Source: Sabellastarte sp. h YS-2021 (Eukaryota; Annelida; Polychaeta; Sabellida; Sabellidae). Taken from it: DNA of 64,000 bases. The notes under the pieces were generated by a model. The model saw nothing but the letters and a program-made list of their open reading frames with translations, did not search any database and had not been told where the DNA came from. The position numbers and the translations under genes are program-made. Shown piece by piece: positions 33,290 through 44,600 of this stretch. The DNA lies in the NCBI GenBank assembly GCA_964017235.1, contig OZ024927.1:55929293-55993292 (forward strand). Direction: 5' to 3'. Within the stretch, counting starts at the first letter, position 1, and each line of letters starts with the position of its first letter.

Positions 33290-35500
33290 TAGGACTGCTG
33301 GCCCTTGGCTGGTCACGATGAGTAACTGGCAGACTTCCCCTTGGATTTCTTGTAAGAGCCTTTGCGAATGTTCTTCCAAGCGGGTCTATCATTCTTGGAG
33401 TCCGACCTCTTCTCTGTGCGCTCATATGGGTGGTACCGACCCTTACCCCTGGAGCTAGATTGTCCTTTGGCCTCAAAGTGTGCAATTTCCTCTTCTGCAT
33501 GCTTGATAACACTGTCCAGAAATAGAGTGGGAATGTGCAATGGAGCAGTCCTGAGTGCAGCTATAGTATCCGGCTTGACACCTCCCTTGACGTGGTTCAA
33601 ATAAGCGTCCCTGCGGGCTAATGTCAGATTCCCCATGGAGATAAAGACAAAGTCTGACAAATGTTCCATTGTCTTGGCAGCTGCTTGGGTTATGCTGGCA
33701 TTAAAATCCATGAGGAATTGAAGTTCATCTAAAGCAGGAGACACCTTGGCTGAACCCTTCCCTTTGCTTTCTGACCGGATAGTTTTCATCTGTTCTTGCA
33801 TGCTTTGTTGCACCTTGAAGAGGCAACGATTGAAGCTGGCCGCCTAATTACAGATCACCGTGGCCTCCCTAGACGACTTCTCCCATTTTCGCAGAGTCTC
33901 TTGTGAAAAGCGACGTGAAGCAGGTGGGGTAGAAGTAAGGCCAGACTGTCTGGTGATTCTGCTGAAGCAACTGTTCAGTTTTGAGGCATCCGTACTCCAG
34001 GTCTTGACAGTTGATGAATCTCCCTTGTGGTCGGAGTGAAGTCCATACCACTTGGACTGGGATCTAGCCGGCCTCAAAAATTGGTCCTTCATTAGTCCAC
34101 CGGACTCAGAACTTCTTGTCGGATAGCCTTCAGTCAGTGTCACATTTAACTTGCTGAGCTTTTTACAAAGCCAGTCCTCTGTTGGCATGGTGACAGAAAC
34201 TTTGCCGGGCACAGGAACCTTGGGGCCAGAGAAGGGGTTGTGATCAGAAGCTGTGTTGGAACTGTCAACATCAGGGATGTTAGTCCAACCCATGTAAGAC
34301 CTGATGCCCCTCATTGTTTCCCGGTACATCTGTTCAGCAGAAGGAGTCTGATCCGGCTCAGCAACAGTCATATCCTGGTAATCCGACAGCTCTCCCTCCT
34401 CTACGTACAGATCTACAGGTGGTCGGTTGGAGAGCTCACTACTGGCCTCAGAACTGCAACTAGAAGCACTGTCCTTCCTTTGTCGGTCCAAATGAGGAGA
34501 GCCGGTGTCGGTAGGAACTGAAGACCTAGGTCGGTGAGTATGAGGTCGGTGACATACAAGCTGGCTGGTAGACTGATGCCTGGGGGCAGAGGAGTTGGTA
34601 CCAGTGCGCTCTGAAGCTTGAGGTCAGTGTCGGACAGATGAAAGCTGGCTGGACAACTGATGCTTGATAGCAGAGGAGTCAGAACCAGTGTGCTTTTGTG
34701 ATGGATCCGGTTGGGGTCGGTCAGAAGTAAGCTGACTGGTTGACTGATGCTTGGTAGCAGAGAAGTCGGACACAGTGCGCTTAGGTGAAGATTCTTGCTG
34801 TGGCAGGTCGGATCTGAGCTGGCTGGAAGGCTGATGCAATAAAGCAGAGGAGCCCAATCCAGTGCGCTCTGAAAATGTTGTTGTAGTCTCTGTACTGAGC
34901 TGGCTGGCAGACTGATGCATAGCAGAGGAGTCCTGGCCAGTGCGCTCTGATGTCGGTTGAAAAAAGGGTTCAGTATCTTTACTAATGGTGGAGGGAGGAG
35001 AACGGGTAGGCGTAACTTTGACAGCTGATGAGGTCGGTGGGAAGGACTTAGACATGAGAAGCACTTCCAAGCGATTGAACCTGTCCAACCATTTTTTATC
35101 CAACTCCTCCATTTTCTTGTCAGTAGATTTTTCAACAGTTTTGTTGGACTTGGTAGCTGATGGTTAGTCCTTCTTAACCTTCTTTTCAGGCACAGATTCC
35201 GGCGGGGAAGACACAGAAACTTTGTTGCTTACAGCCCCAATCACTGATACGGTAGATGGATCAAAGTACTGTCTTGGAAGGTGATGAAAGTTCAGCCTTC
35301 TTAGCGTCCCGCTTCTCTTTCTTTAATTTATATGAGGGGGTTGCTACTTATGTTTTCTGTTCAGGGGTCAGAAGCAAACAGAACTTACAGTCCTTGGTAG
35401 GTGACTCAACACACGTGTCCGTCCCCTTCTTCTTGTTCCTACATCTGGCATCCATCAAAGCTGGCCATAGCGTGGCCGCAGCTACCCCTTTTTTGTCCTG
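33290..35500 (-). pseudogene. DIRS B6 gag-like ORF with internal repeats, frameshifted
   Basis: Order on -: the Cys cluster (DTCVESPTKDCKFCLLLTPE, about 35440-35340); a Ser/Thr/Lys-rich stretch; a run of about six related modules of 27-30 residues built on RTG-x-D-S-SA and HQ-x-SQL (about 34970-34530); the EPDQTPSAEQMYRETM acidic block; MPTEDWLCKKLSKLNVTL; the helical LDELQFLMDFNASITQAAA segment; and a basic tail (AWKNIRKGSYKKSKGK). Frame changes occur near 35150, 34560, 33840 and 33300. A CGA-to-TGA change truncates the tail relative to B3. Confidence 0.75.
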
Positions 35501-35826
35501 GACAAGACATGATGGTCTATAAGATCTCTAATATCCGTGCAAGTATATAAAATACTTAAAAACACAAATTGTAGGTGATAAACTTCAAAAATCTGAAGCA
35601 CTGAGATATTCCATGTGCACTAGTTCGCGCCAAACGAAAAACATGCTATGACGTCACGCTGTCTAGACAGGAAGGAAGTATGACACGCCATCTGGCAAGT
35701 GCACTAGTACTAGGGACCGGCCGGCCGGTGGAATCACAGGACGTCTTTTTCTGACGTTTGGCAGGCCGGTCTGCACCGACCGGATTAGCAATTGTCCATT
35801 GGATAGGATGTATTAACGCAATAAAA

Positions 35827-36217
35827 ACAAGACCACTGCCGCGGTGTGTATCTCCCGCCGAGCATTAAAGATAATAGCCCAGCCAAGATTTTATAGGTCC
35901 AGGTCAAGGGTCAAATCAAGGTCAAACCATGACGTTGCACACCTACATCCCCTAACCAATGTTCCTACCAAGTATCAACTTCCTACACCTTACGGTTTCC
36001 GAGATATAGCTTGGACAAGATCTTCAAACTCAAGGTCACTGCGACAAGGTCAAAGGTTAAATCAGGGTCAGACCATGACGTTGCATACCTACACATCCAA
36101 ATGAATGTCCCTACCAAGTACCAACTCCCTACACCTTACGGTTTGTGAGATACAGTCTGGACAAACTTTTTCCCGCCGCCTGCCCGCCCATCCGGACACC
36201 ATGGGCTGTCGGGTAAA
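35827..36217 (+). mobile_element. Element H5, right fragment with family H 3' end
   Basis: Two satellite units with CACCTACATCCCCTAACC, TATCAACTTCCTACACC and GAGATATAGC lead to the typical end CCATCCGGACACCATGGG and a shortened CTGTCGGGTAA hairpin remnant. Its left half lies at 29141-29460 on the other side of DIRS copy B6. Confidence 0.6.
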
Positions 36218-36221
36218 AAAT

Positions 36222-37090
36222 AGATGAACAACATATTTGAGAGAAATTGTGTAGCTGCAATACTTTTGAAGATATAAGCCATTTACTCATTACGGTTATC
36301 ATTAAAAATTGACAAAGTAGCTCTTACTCACTTAGCTATGGAGATACACTTACAAACTACTGACCATGTTGTAGCTGTGGAGAAAGTAGCTGCACAACAT
36401 ATTGGAACAAAATACTCTAAATGTAATAGTCTGGAAGTTATAAGCCATATAATTATATTAGGTAAAGTGCTATTACTCACTGAAATGTAGGCCAAAGGTC
36501 ACCAAATCCAGTACAATAGGATACTCTTGTACTGCCCTGTGGGTCAAAAATTCGCTCGAAATCGCTCCATCTCTTACAGTTTGCGAGATATTTGTGATTT
36601 TTCACATTTTCACTAAAAGTAGCAATAAAGTAGCTATTACTCACTTGTACATTGAGCAACAGTTGTGAAACTTAAACATGTTACAGTTCACAAAAAAGTA
36701 GATGAACAACATATTTGAGAGAAATTGTGTAGCTGCAATACTTTTGAAGATATAAGTCATTTACTCATTACGGTTATCATTAAAAATTGACAAAGTAGCT
36801 ATTACTCACTTACCTATGGAGATACACTTCCAAACTACTGACCATGTTGTAGCTGTGGAGAAAGTAGTTGAACAACATATTAGAACAAAATACTCTAAAT
36901 GCAATAGTTTGAGAGTTATAAGCCATATAATTATATTAGGTAAAAGTGCTATTACTCAGTCAAAAGTAGGCCAAAGTTCACCAAACCCAACAGCATAGGA
37001 TACTGTTGTATTACCTTGTGGCTCAAAAATTCGCTCTAAATTGCTCTCTATCTCTTATGGTTTGTGAGATATTTGTGATTTTTCACATTT
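36222..37090. repeat. Satellite with a 480-bp higher-order unit (two copies)
   Basis: AGATGAACAACATATTTGAG recurs at 36222 and 36702, a period of 480 bp. Each higher-order unit contains about four diverged submonomers marked by GTAGCTATTACTCACT or a similar phrase. A third copy lies at 50276-50720. This array grades into the 133-bp array that follows, suggesting that both derive from one ancestral monomer. Confidence 0.85.
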
Positions 37091-38812
37091 TCACTAAACG
37101 TAGCATATATAATTAGCTACAGGTCTGAAACTTCACCAAGTGAAAGCTCTCCCAAAAGTAGGTGAATGAGTTATTTGAGAAAAATTGGCTATGTGCAATA
37201 CTTTTAAGAGATAATTCGCATTTACTCATTTTGAGTAGGTGAGTAATTAGCTATGGGTCTGAAACTTCACCATGTGAAAGCTCTCCCAAAAGTAGATAAA
37301 TGAGTTATTTGATAAAAATTGGGTATCCGCAATACTTTTAGAGACAAATAGCATTTACTCATTTTGAGTAGGTGAATAATTAGCTACGGGTCTGAAACTT
37401 CACCAAGTGAAAGCTCTCCCCACAGTAGGTGAATGAGTTATTCGAGAAAAATTGGCTATCTGCAATACTTTTAGAGATAATTTGCATTTACTCATTTTGA
37501 GTAGGTGAGTAATTAGCTATGAGTCTGAAACTTCACCATGTGAAAGCTCTTCCAAAAGTAGGTGATTGAGCTATTTCAGAAAAATTGGCTATCTGCAATA
37601 CTTTTAAGAGATAACTCGCATTTACTCATTTTGAGTAGGTGAGTAATTATCTACGGGTCTGAAACTTCACCAAGTGAAAGCTCTCCCAAAAGTAGGTGAA
37701 TGAGTTATTTGAGAAAAATTGGGTATCCGCAATACTTATAGAGATAATTCGCATTTACTCATTTTGAGTAGGTGAGTAATTAGCTATGGCTCTGAAACTT
37801 CACCATGTGAAAGCTCTTCCAAAACTAGATGAATGAGTTATTTGAGAAAAATTGGCTATCTGCAATACTTTTAGATAATTCGTATTTACTCATTTTGAGT
37901 AGGTGAGTAATTACCTACAGGTCTGGAACTTCACCGTGTGAAAGCTCTCCCAAAAGTAGATGAATGAGTTATTTGATAAAAATTGGGTATCCGCAATACT
38001 TTTAGAAATAATTAGCATTTACTCATTTTGAGTAGGTGAATAATTAGCTACGGGTCTGAAACTTCACCAAGTGAAAGCTCACCCAAAAGTAGGTGAATGA
38101 GTTATTTGAGACAAATTGGCTATCTGCAATACTTTTACAGCTAATTCGCATTTACTCATTTTGAGTAGGGGAGTAATTAGCTACGGGTCTGAAACTTCAC
38201 CATGTGAAAGCTCTTCCAAAAGTAGGTGAAAGAGTTATTAGATAAAAATTGGCTATCCGCAATACTTTTAGAGATAATTAGCATGTACTCATTTTGAGTA
38301 GGTGAATAATTAGGTACAGGTGTGAAACTTCACCAAGTGAGAGCTCTCCCAAAAGTAGGTGAATCAGTTATTTGACAAAAACTGGCTATCCACAATACTT
38401 TTAAGAGATAATTCGCATTTACTCATTTTGAGTAGGTGAGTAATTACCTATGGGTCTGAAACTTCACCATGTGAAAGCTCTTCCAAAAGTATGTGAATGA
38501 GTTATTTGAGAAAAATTGGCTATCCGCAATACTTTTAAGAGATAATTCGCATTTACTCATTTTGAGTAGGTGAGTAATTATCTACGGGTCTGAAACTTCA
38601 CCATGTGAAAGCTCTCCCAAAAGTAGATGAATGAGTTATTTGAGAGAAATTGGCTATCTGCAATACTTTTAGAGATAATTCGCATTTACTCATTTTGAGT
38701 AGGTGAGTAATTATCTACGGGTGTGGAACTTCATCATGTGAAAGCTCTGCCAAAAGTAGATGAATGAGTTATTTGATAAAAATTGGGTATCCGCAATACT
38801 TTTAGAGATAAT
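37091..38812. repeat. 133-bp tandem satellite, about 13 units
   Basis: GTGAAAGCTCT recurs near 37140, 37274, 37407, 37540, 37674, 37807, 37938, 38071, 38204 and onwards, with spacing of 131-134 bp. Units contain GGTCTGAAACTTCACC, GCAATACTTTTAGAGATAA and CATTTACTCATTTTGAGTAG. DIRS copy A7 inserted inside a unit at 38812/46958. Confidence 0.95.
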
Positions 38813-39056
38813 TTGAAAATTTTAATTACTTAAATGTAGCTTTTATAAGCTACAAGCTTACCATGTGGGACTGAATGCTTTACTGGTTGCCGCGAGGCAT
38901 CACGACCAACATCCAAGAAAAAAAGACATTTATACTTGGCCGTAGCCTCAGGTTGTCGTCACGTAATCTGCCCCTTATGTTACAACTTTTCTCGTTGAGA
39001 TTTAAACCCATACCCCTCAGCTGTAATACAGCGGTGAGGCAGGGTGGGACTCTCCT

Positions 39057-39160
39057 CAGTCCCACATGGTAAGCTTGTAGCTTATAAAAGCTACATTTAA
39101 GTAATTAAGATTTTCAATTTTATTGCGCTACAATAGCTTACCATGTGGGACTGAATGCTG
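39057..39160 (-). repeat. DIRS A7 ICR
   Basis: CAGTCCCACATGGTAAGC, CTTATAAAAGCTACATTTAA, the junction GATTTTCAATTTTATTGCGC and CAATAGCTTACCATGTGGGA. The halves match the outer ends of this same copy, so it could serve as their template. Confidence 0.9.
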
Positions 39161-39347
39161 AATCCAACGGTCCGGAGGAGGGATTACAGCTGAGACTGGC
39201 AGATAAGTCTGTTTTTTCTTAGAATTTTGATAATAATAGTAGAATGAAAGATCGAAAGTACCAGTCTGAGTCCCGTCTACAGGGCCCCAATCCCGAAGAC
39301 TGGGCCTGTAGAAGCCAAAAACCTGAATGAATGACAGTGCTAAAAAA

Positions 39348-41375
39348 TAGCATCAGAGATGCCCGTACCCCACAGACTACGGAAATATTTTCAACACCAT
39401 AAGATACAGAAGTACTGTATCAGTACAAACTTCAGGATACTTTCAGAGCACTGTCAGTTATATAAAGGTCCAAACAATGTTTAAATGGAGAAATAATGTT
39501 TAAAAGAAAGATCATGCATATAAAGATGAAGTATTAAAACAAGATAATTCAATAACAAGATGACAGCATTAATCAGCAAACTAAAATTCAACCCTCTTTA
39601 TCTACATCTGCAAGGCCCGAATTATGGTTTAGATGGTTTGAATATTACCATGCATACAGAAGTGGTAATACATTTAATGAATGCTTATGTGTGGTGTTGG
39701 AGCAAAATCTGTGGCTCACTTGATGAAATTCTATCTCTTACAATGGGAAGTTATGAAAGTAAAATTCTTAATAAATTCTAATATGACTTTAACAGTGCTT
39801 AATCTGCATCAAAAGAGAGACCCAAAGGTGCAACAAGATTTTATGGGTCAAGGTCACTACGACAAGGTCAAAGGTCAAATTAAGGTGATACCATGATAAT
39901 ACACACCTATAGCCCCTAACCAATGTCCCTAGCAAGTATCAACTTCCTCAACCTTACGGTTTCCAAGATATAGCCCGGACAAGATTTTATAGGTCAAGGT
40001 CACTACGCCAAGGTCAAATCAAGGTCAGATCATGACGTTGCACAACTACATCCCCTAACCAATGTCCCTACCAAGTATCAACTTCCTACACCTTACGGTT
40101 TCCGAGATATAGCCCGGACAAGATTTTTGAACTCAAGGTCACTACGGCAAGGTCAAAGGTCAAATCCTGGTCAGACCATGACGTTGCACACCTACACATC
40201 CTAACCAATGTCCCTACCAAGTACCAACTTCCTACACCTTATGGTTTCCGAGATATAGCCCGGACAACATTTTATAGGTCAAGGTCACTACGGCAAGGTC
40301 AAAGGTCAAATCAAGGTCAGACCATGACATTGCACACCTACACCCCCTAACCAATATCCCTACCAAGTATCAACTTCCTACACCTTACGGTTTCTGAGAT
40401 ATAGCCCGGACAAGATTTTATAGGGTAAGGCCACTACGACAAGGTCAAAGGTCAAATCAAAGTCAGACCATGACACTGCACACCTACACCCCCTAGCAAA
40501 TGTCCCTACCAAATATCAACTTCCTACACCTTACGGTTTCCGAGATATAGCCCGGACAAGATTTTATAGGTCAAGGCCACTACGGCAAGGTCAAAGGTCA
40601 AATCAAGGTCACACCATGACGTTGCTCACCTACACCCCCTAACCAATATCCCTACCAAGTATCAACTTCCTACACCTTACGGTTTCTGAGATATAGCCCG
40701 GACAAGAATTTATAGGTCAAGGTCACTACGGCAAGGTCAAAGGTCAAATCAAGATCACACCATGACGTTGCACACCTACACCCCCTAACCAATGTCCCTG
40801 CCAAATATCAACTTCCTACACCTTACAGTTTCCGAGATATAGCCTGGACAAGATTTTATAGGTCACTACGGCAAGGTCAAAGGTCAAATCAAGGTCAGAC
40901 CATGACGTTGCACACCTACACCCCCTAACCAATATCCCTACCAAGTATCAACTTCCTACACCTTACGGTTTCTGAGATATAGCCCGGACAAGATTTTATA
41001 GGTCGAGGTCACTACGCCAAGGTCAAAGGTCAAATCAAGGTCAGACCATGACGTTGCACAACTACACCCCCTAACCAATGTCCCTACCAAGTATCAACTT
41101 CCTACACCTTACGGTTTCCGAGATACAGCCCGGAAAAGATTTTCAAACTCAAGGTCACTACGGCAAGGTCAAAGGTCAAATCAAGGTCAGACCATGACGT
41201 TGCACACCTACACCCCCTAACCAATGTCCCTACCAAGTATCAACTTCCTACACCTTACGGTTTCTGAGATACAGCCCGGACAAACTATTTCCCGCCGCCC
41301 GCCCACCCGCCCGCCCGACCATCCGGACACCATGGGTGAAAACAATACCCCGACAACCCTTAAGGGCTGTGGGGT
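39348..41375 (+). mobile_element. Element H2 (family H), inserted in the 3' noncoding part of A7
   Basis: It starts TAGCATCAGAGATGCCCGTA with CCCCACAG, and ends CCCTTAAGGGCTGTGGGGT at 41375. CCCCACAG / CTGTGGGG are subterminal inverted repeats, and CCCTTAAGGG is a perfect palindrome just before the end. Copies A5 and A8 show the undisturbed host sequence GTGCTAAAA(A)CTGTC. The flanks here are GTGCTAAAAAA and AAAAACTGTC, so the insertion fell in or duplicated an A run. The core is a 146-bp array. Helentron or HINE-like affiliation is an inference. Confidence 0.75.
39840..41310 (+). repeat. 146-bp tandem satellite of element H2, about 10 units
   Basis: CATGACGTTGCACACCTACA recurs near 40030, 40175, 40322, 40468, 40614 and on, with 145-147 bp spacing. 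Units carry GGTCAAATCAAGGTCAGACC, CCAATGTCCCTACCAAGTAT and GGTTTCCGAGATATAGCCCG. Length and several phrases are shared with the array at 20665-21835, so the two are likely distant relatives. Confidence 0.95.
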
Positions 41376-41596
41376 AAAAACTGTCAGGGTGTTTGACGAG
41401 GAGATGTGTACCCTAGATACACAGACGGGGTCAGTCCCAAGGACGATCACGGAAGAACCCGAGCTTAAGGCTTGGGTACTGACTAAAATGACAACCTTAA
41501 GGTCCTTAATACAATGTACAATTATAATGATTTAAAGATTAGATAGACCTTACCGGATACACCCTGATGAGGTAGACGTATACCTAGACCCTGGGC

Positions 41597-42735
41597 TTAG
41601 ACTCCTGAAGACTTGGTTGTAGCGGATGTGCCCCCCCCCCCCCCCCCCCTCTTTTCTTTCCGAGGATGACTGGACTGAGGAGAAGGGTCTAGGACCTGTT
41701 GTGCCGCTATTATTGGTCCCAGATACGGATTGTTGTCATTGTCCGACCAAGTAAGGTCTTTTAGATAAAAATTGGTAAAAGTGTTGTGAGCTTTCCAGTG
41801 ACAGGCTTGCATGATCTGGTCCACCGATACCCCACCGTAAAACGCCTTAGAGGCTGCGAAGGCCCAAATGTCATGCGCCTTGACTTGGACTAAATCCAAG
41901 GCTTGCTGGTCTGCTTGTTTATAACAAAGTAGGATGGTTTGTTTCAACCAAGAAGAGAGAGTAGCGGGTCTGATGACTGATGTATGTCCTTTCTTGAAGG
42001 AAATGAAAAGGAGGGACCGGGAACCTCTTAGGTCCTTGGTTTGGTCCAGATAGTACCTCAGGGCCCGCACCAGACACAGGGTCCTGTCTTCTTGAACTGT
42101 CGATCCACAATGGTAGTCAAAGTAGGGATAGTCACCGGAGACACACTTTGAGAATCTTCTCTTGCTAGTTGGTTTTTGGCTATGAAGTCAGAAGAAGTGA
42201 ACAAGGAGACCTTTTCCCAGTGGCCTTGATTAGATACTTTGTTTGCAACCCAGGCAAGGATTTCGCTGCGGCGCTTGCAGGAGGCCAAAGCTAGCAAGAA
42301 AAGCAGTTTTGAGAGTGCGATGTTTGAGGTCTGTGTCTTTCATAGGCTCAAAGGGTGCTTTTGTGAGCTCATTGAGAACAACAGAAAGGTTCCACTTGGG
42401 GAGATTTCTGGAACTTTTGGGGCGATCCCTGTGGAAACTGGAGAGCAACCTATGAAGGTCCTCATTATGAGCAATATGTTGGCCCAATGGGCCCAAGGTG
42501 TCAACAATGGCAGTCCTGTAACCATCAATGGTGGAGTGGCGCCTGTTTAGGTCTTGGTACAGATACATGAAAAAATCTGAGATGTGTTTCACAGATGGAG
42601 TGGAGAAATCCACCGAATTTTCTCTGCACCATTTTTCAAATAGGGCCCACTTTGATTTGTAGATGTGTCCTTGTTGATGACCGCTGAGGTGCAGCAATTC
42701 TCTCTTCCACAGAGAGGCCTTGTTCTTGGAGTTGT
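41597..42735 (-). pseudogene. DIRS A7 tyrosine recombinase, frameshifted
   Basis: N-terminal KWALFEKWCRENSVDFST and FFMYLYQDLNRRHSTIDG. The catalytic part has SCKRRSEILAWVANK, CVWCGP/ALRYYLDQTKDLRG, AHDIWAFAASKAFYGG and CHWKAHNTFTNFYLKDLT. The HxxR arginine is Trp here (HDIW), which should inactivate the enzyme. Frameshifts lie near 42060 and 42290. A C-run of about 18 bases (41632-41649) encodes the end of the frame. Confidence 0.85.
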
Positions 42736-44600
42736 CCACTCCTAGACACCAGGCGTGGAGGTTGAGGTGCTGCGGGTTGCTGTGGAACACGTAGTTGTGG
42801 GACTGCTTGAGGAGTGTTGTCGACACCGGGAGCTGCAGTGGGATCTCTGTTGAGAGCTGCACTAGGTCCCAAAACCAGGGCATCCCTGGCCAGCCTGGGG
42901 CTATTAGTATGATCAGACAATTGCATTGCCTGATTTTTTGGATCACCACGTGAAGGAGAGCCGTTGGAGGGTAAGCATAAGCAGTGAGACCCGACCAGTT
43001 TATGTTTAGAGCATCTATGTCCCAGGCCTTCGGGTCTGGGATAGGAGACACGTACAGTGGAAGCTTGTGGTTCAGATAAGTGGCGAATAGGTCCACGTGG
43101 GGAGTGAACCACCTTTGGTAGATCTGTTTGAACACCTGTGGATGTAGTGACCATTCGGTCGACTGTACCTGATTCGACCTGGAAAGTTGGTCGGCCATCA
43201 CATTCTGACACCCTGGAATGTGCCTGGCTTTCAATGTGATGTGAGAATGATGGCACCAGGTCATGATTTTCCACAGGAGTGCACACATCTCCGCTGAGTG
43301 TGTTCCCCCTTGTTTGTTTATGTAAGCCACCACAGTTGAGTTGCCCGTCGCAACTAGCACGGTTTGGTCCTGACACTGGTCTTTGAAGCGTCTCAGGGCC
43401 AGAAAGGCAGCTTTTAATTCTAGGACGTTTATGTGAAGCCCTTTTTCCCTGGGGAGACCACAGACCTTGTGTAGAACTTGGTTCTAAGTGAGCGCCCCAA
43501 CCTTCGTTTGAGGGGTTTGTAAAGAGTTGGATACTGTGGTCTTTGGGATGAAGGTATGAGCCTTTCATCACGTTTGCAGGATTCTGCCACCAAACCAGGT
43601 GTGCAGAGATGGCTTCTGTCCAAGGAAGGAGGCTGTCCAGTGGTTGAGGAAATTTCCAGTGCTCCTTGAGGTGAAACTGAAAGGGTCTCATGTGAAGTCG
43701 TCCCTCTGGGACCATTTTCTCCGTTGAGGCTAGTGACCCAATTAGAGACATCAAACATCTTGCAGTCAAAAACATGTTTTGACTTGAGGTTGTAGGATAA
43801 AATCCTGGAGTTTGAGCCATCTCTCTTGAGTGGGTTTTACAAGGGCTGAATCCAGGTGGAACTCATAACCCACGAACGAAAACACCTGAGTGGGATTCAG
43901 TTGATTTCATTGATTGATGATCCATCCCAAGGACTGGGTTAGATCTACCACTGCCTGAGTGTTCACTAGGGCTTCCTCCCGTGACTGAGACCTGATCAGC
44001 CAGTCGACCAGGTATTGGTCTGAGTCTGAGACCTGGAGAGGGCCATGAGCTTCACCTCCTTTACGATCATGGTAAAGACCTGGGGGGTTGTGGCCAGTGC
44101 GAAAGGTAGGGAGGTGAACTGGAACACCTGAGACCTGTGGCAAAATCTTAGGTATTTCTTTGAGTGAGGATGGATGGGGATATGAAGGTAGGCGTCCGAT
44201 AGATCTATCGACGATACCCATTCCCCTGGAATCAGGGAGGTCCTGACAGACTCTGGAGTTTCCATCTAGAACTTTTCTACATGTAGAAAAGTGTTGAGCC
44301 TGCTTAAGTCTATAACTGGCCTCCACCTTTGGTGAGGCTTGAGTACTAGAAACAGGCGACTGTAAAACCCGAGAGATTTTACATTTTCCACCCTTTCGAT
44401 AACATTCTTTGACAGTAGAGACTGGATGCAATGGGCCAAGGCTTGGTCCTTTGGGAGGGCCTTGTATTCTGATATTATCAGAGAAAAACTGACCAAGTTG
44501 GGCTTTGAGAGGAATGGCAGTACGTAGCCATTGGTGATAAGGTTTAATACGTTGGATGAACAATTGTTTGTTTGCCAGTCTCTGCTGAAAGAACGGAGGC
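42640..44600 (-). pseudogene. DIRS A7 RT / RNase H / inter-domain with altered palm
   Basis: The fingers keep WVSSIDLSDAYLHIPIHP (near 44200) and the NVKSLGFYSRLFLV junction is in frame, unlike A8. The catalytic box reads YLVDWLIRS: the first Asp of the YxDD pair is Val (near 44015). RNase H (VATGNSTVVAYINKQGG) has Asp replaced by Gly in the VATDN box. The inter-domain keeps DPKAWDIDALNINW and PGWPGMPWFWDL. Several frameshifts are present (near 43450, 43830 and 44010). It is enzymatically dead. Confidence 0.85.

Larger units (their letters stand above)
29461..35826 (-). mobile_element. DIRS family B copy B6, near full-length
   Basis: The left (3') ITR is 29461-29618 and the right (5') ITR about 35637-35826, both containing the TCTAGACAG...GACGTCA inner edge and the CCAATGGACAATTGCTAATC block. 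The ICR is at about 29679-29768. Order on - is gag (35500-33290), Cys-rich frame, RT (33080-31820), RNase H/inter-domain, recombinase (to 30135), 3' noncoding with a C-run at 29926. It is the least deleted family B copy here but has frameshifts in every gene. Confidence 0.9.
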
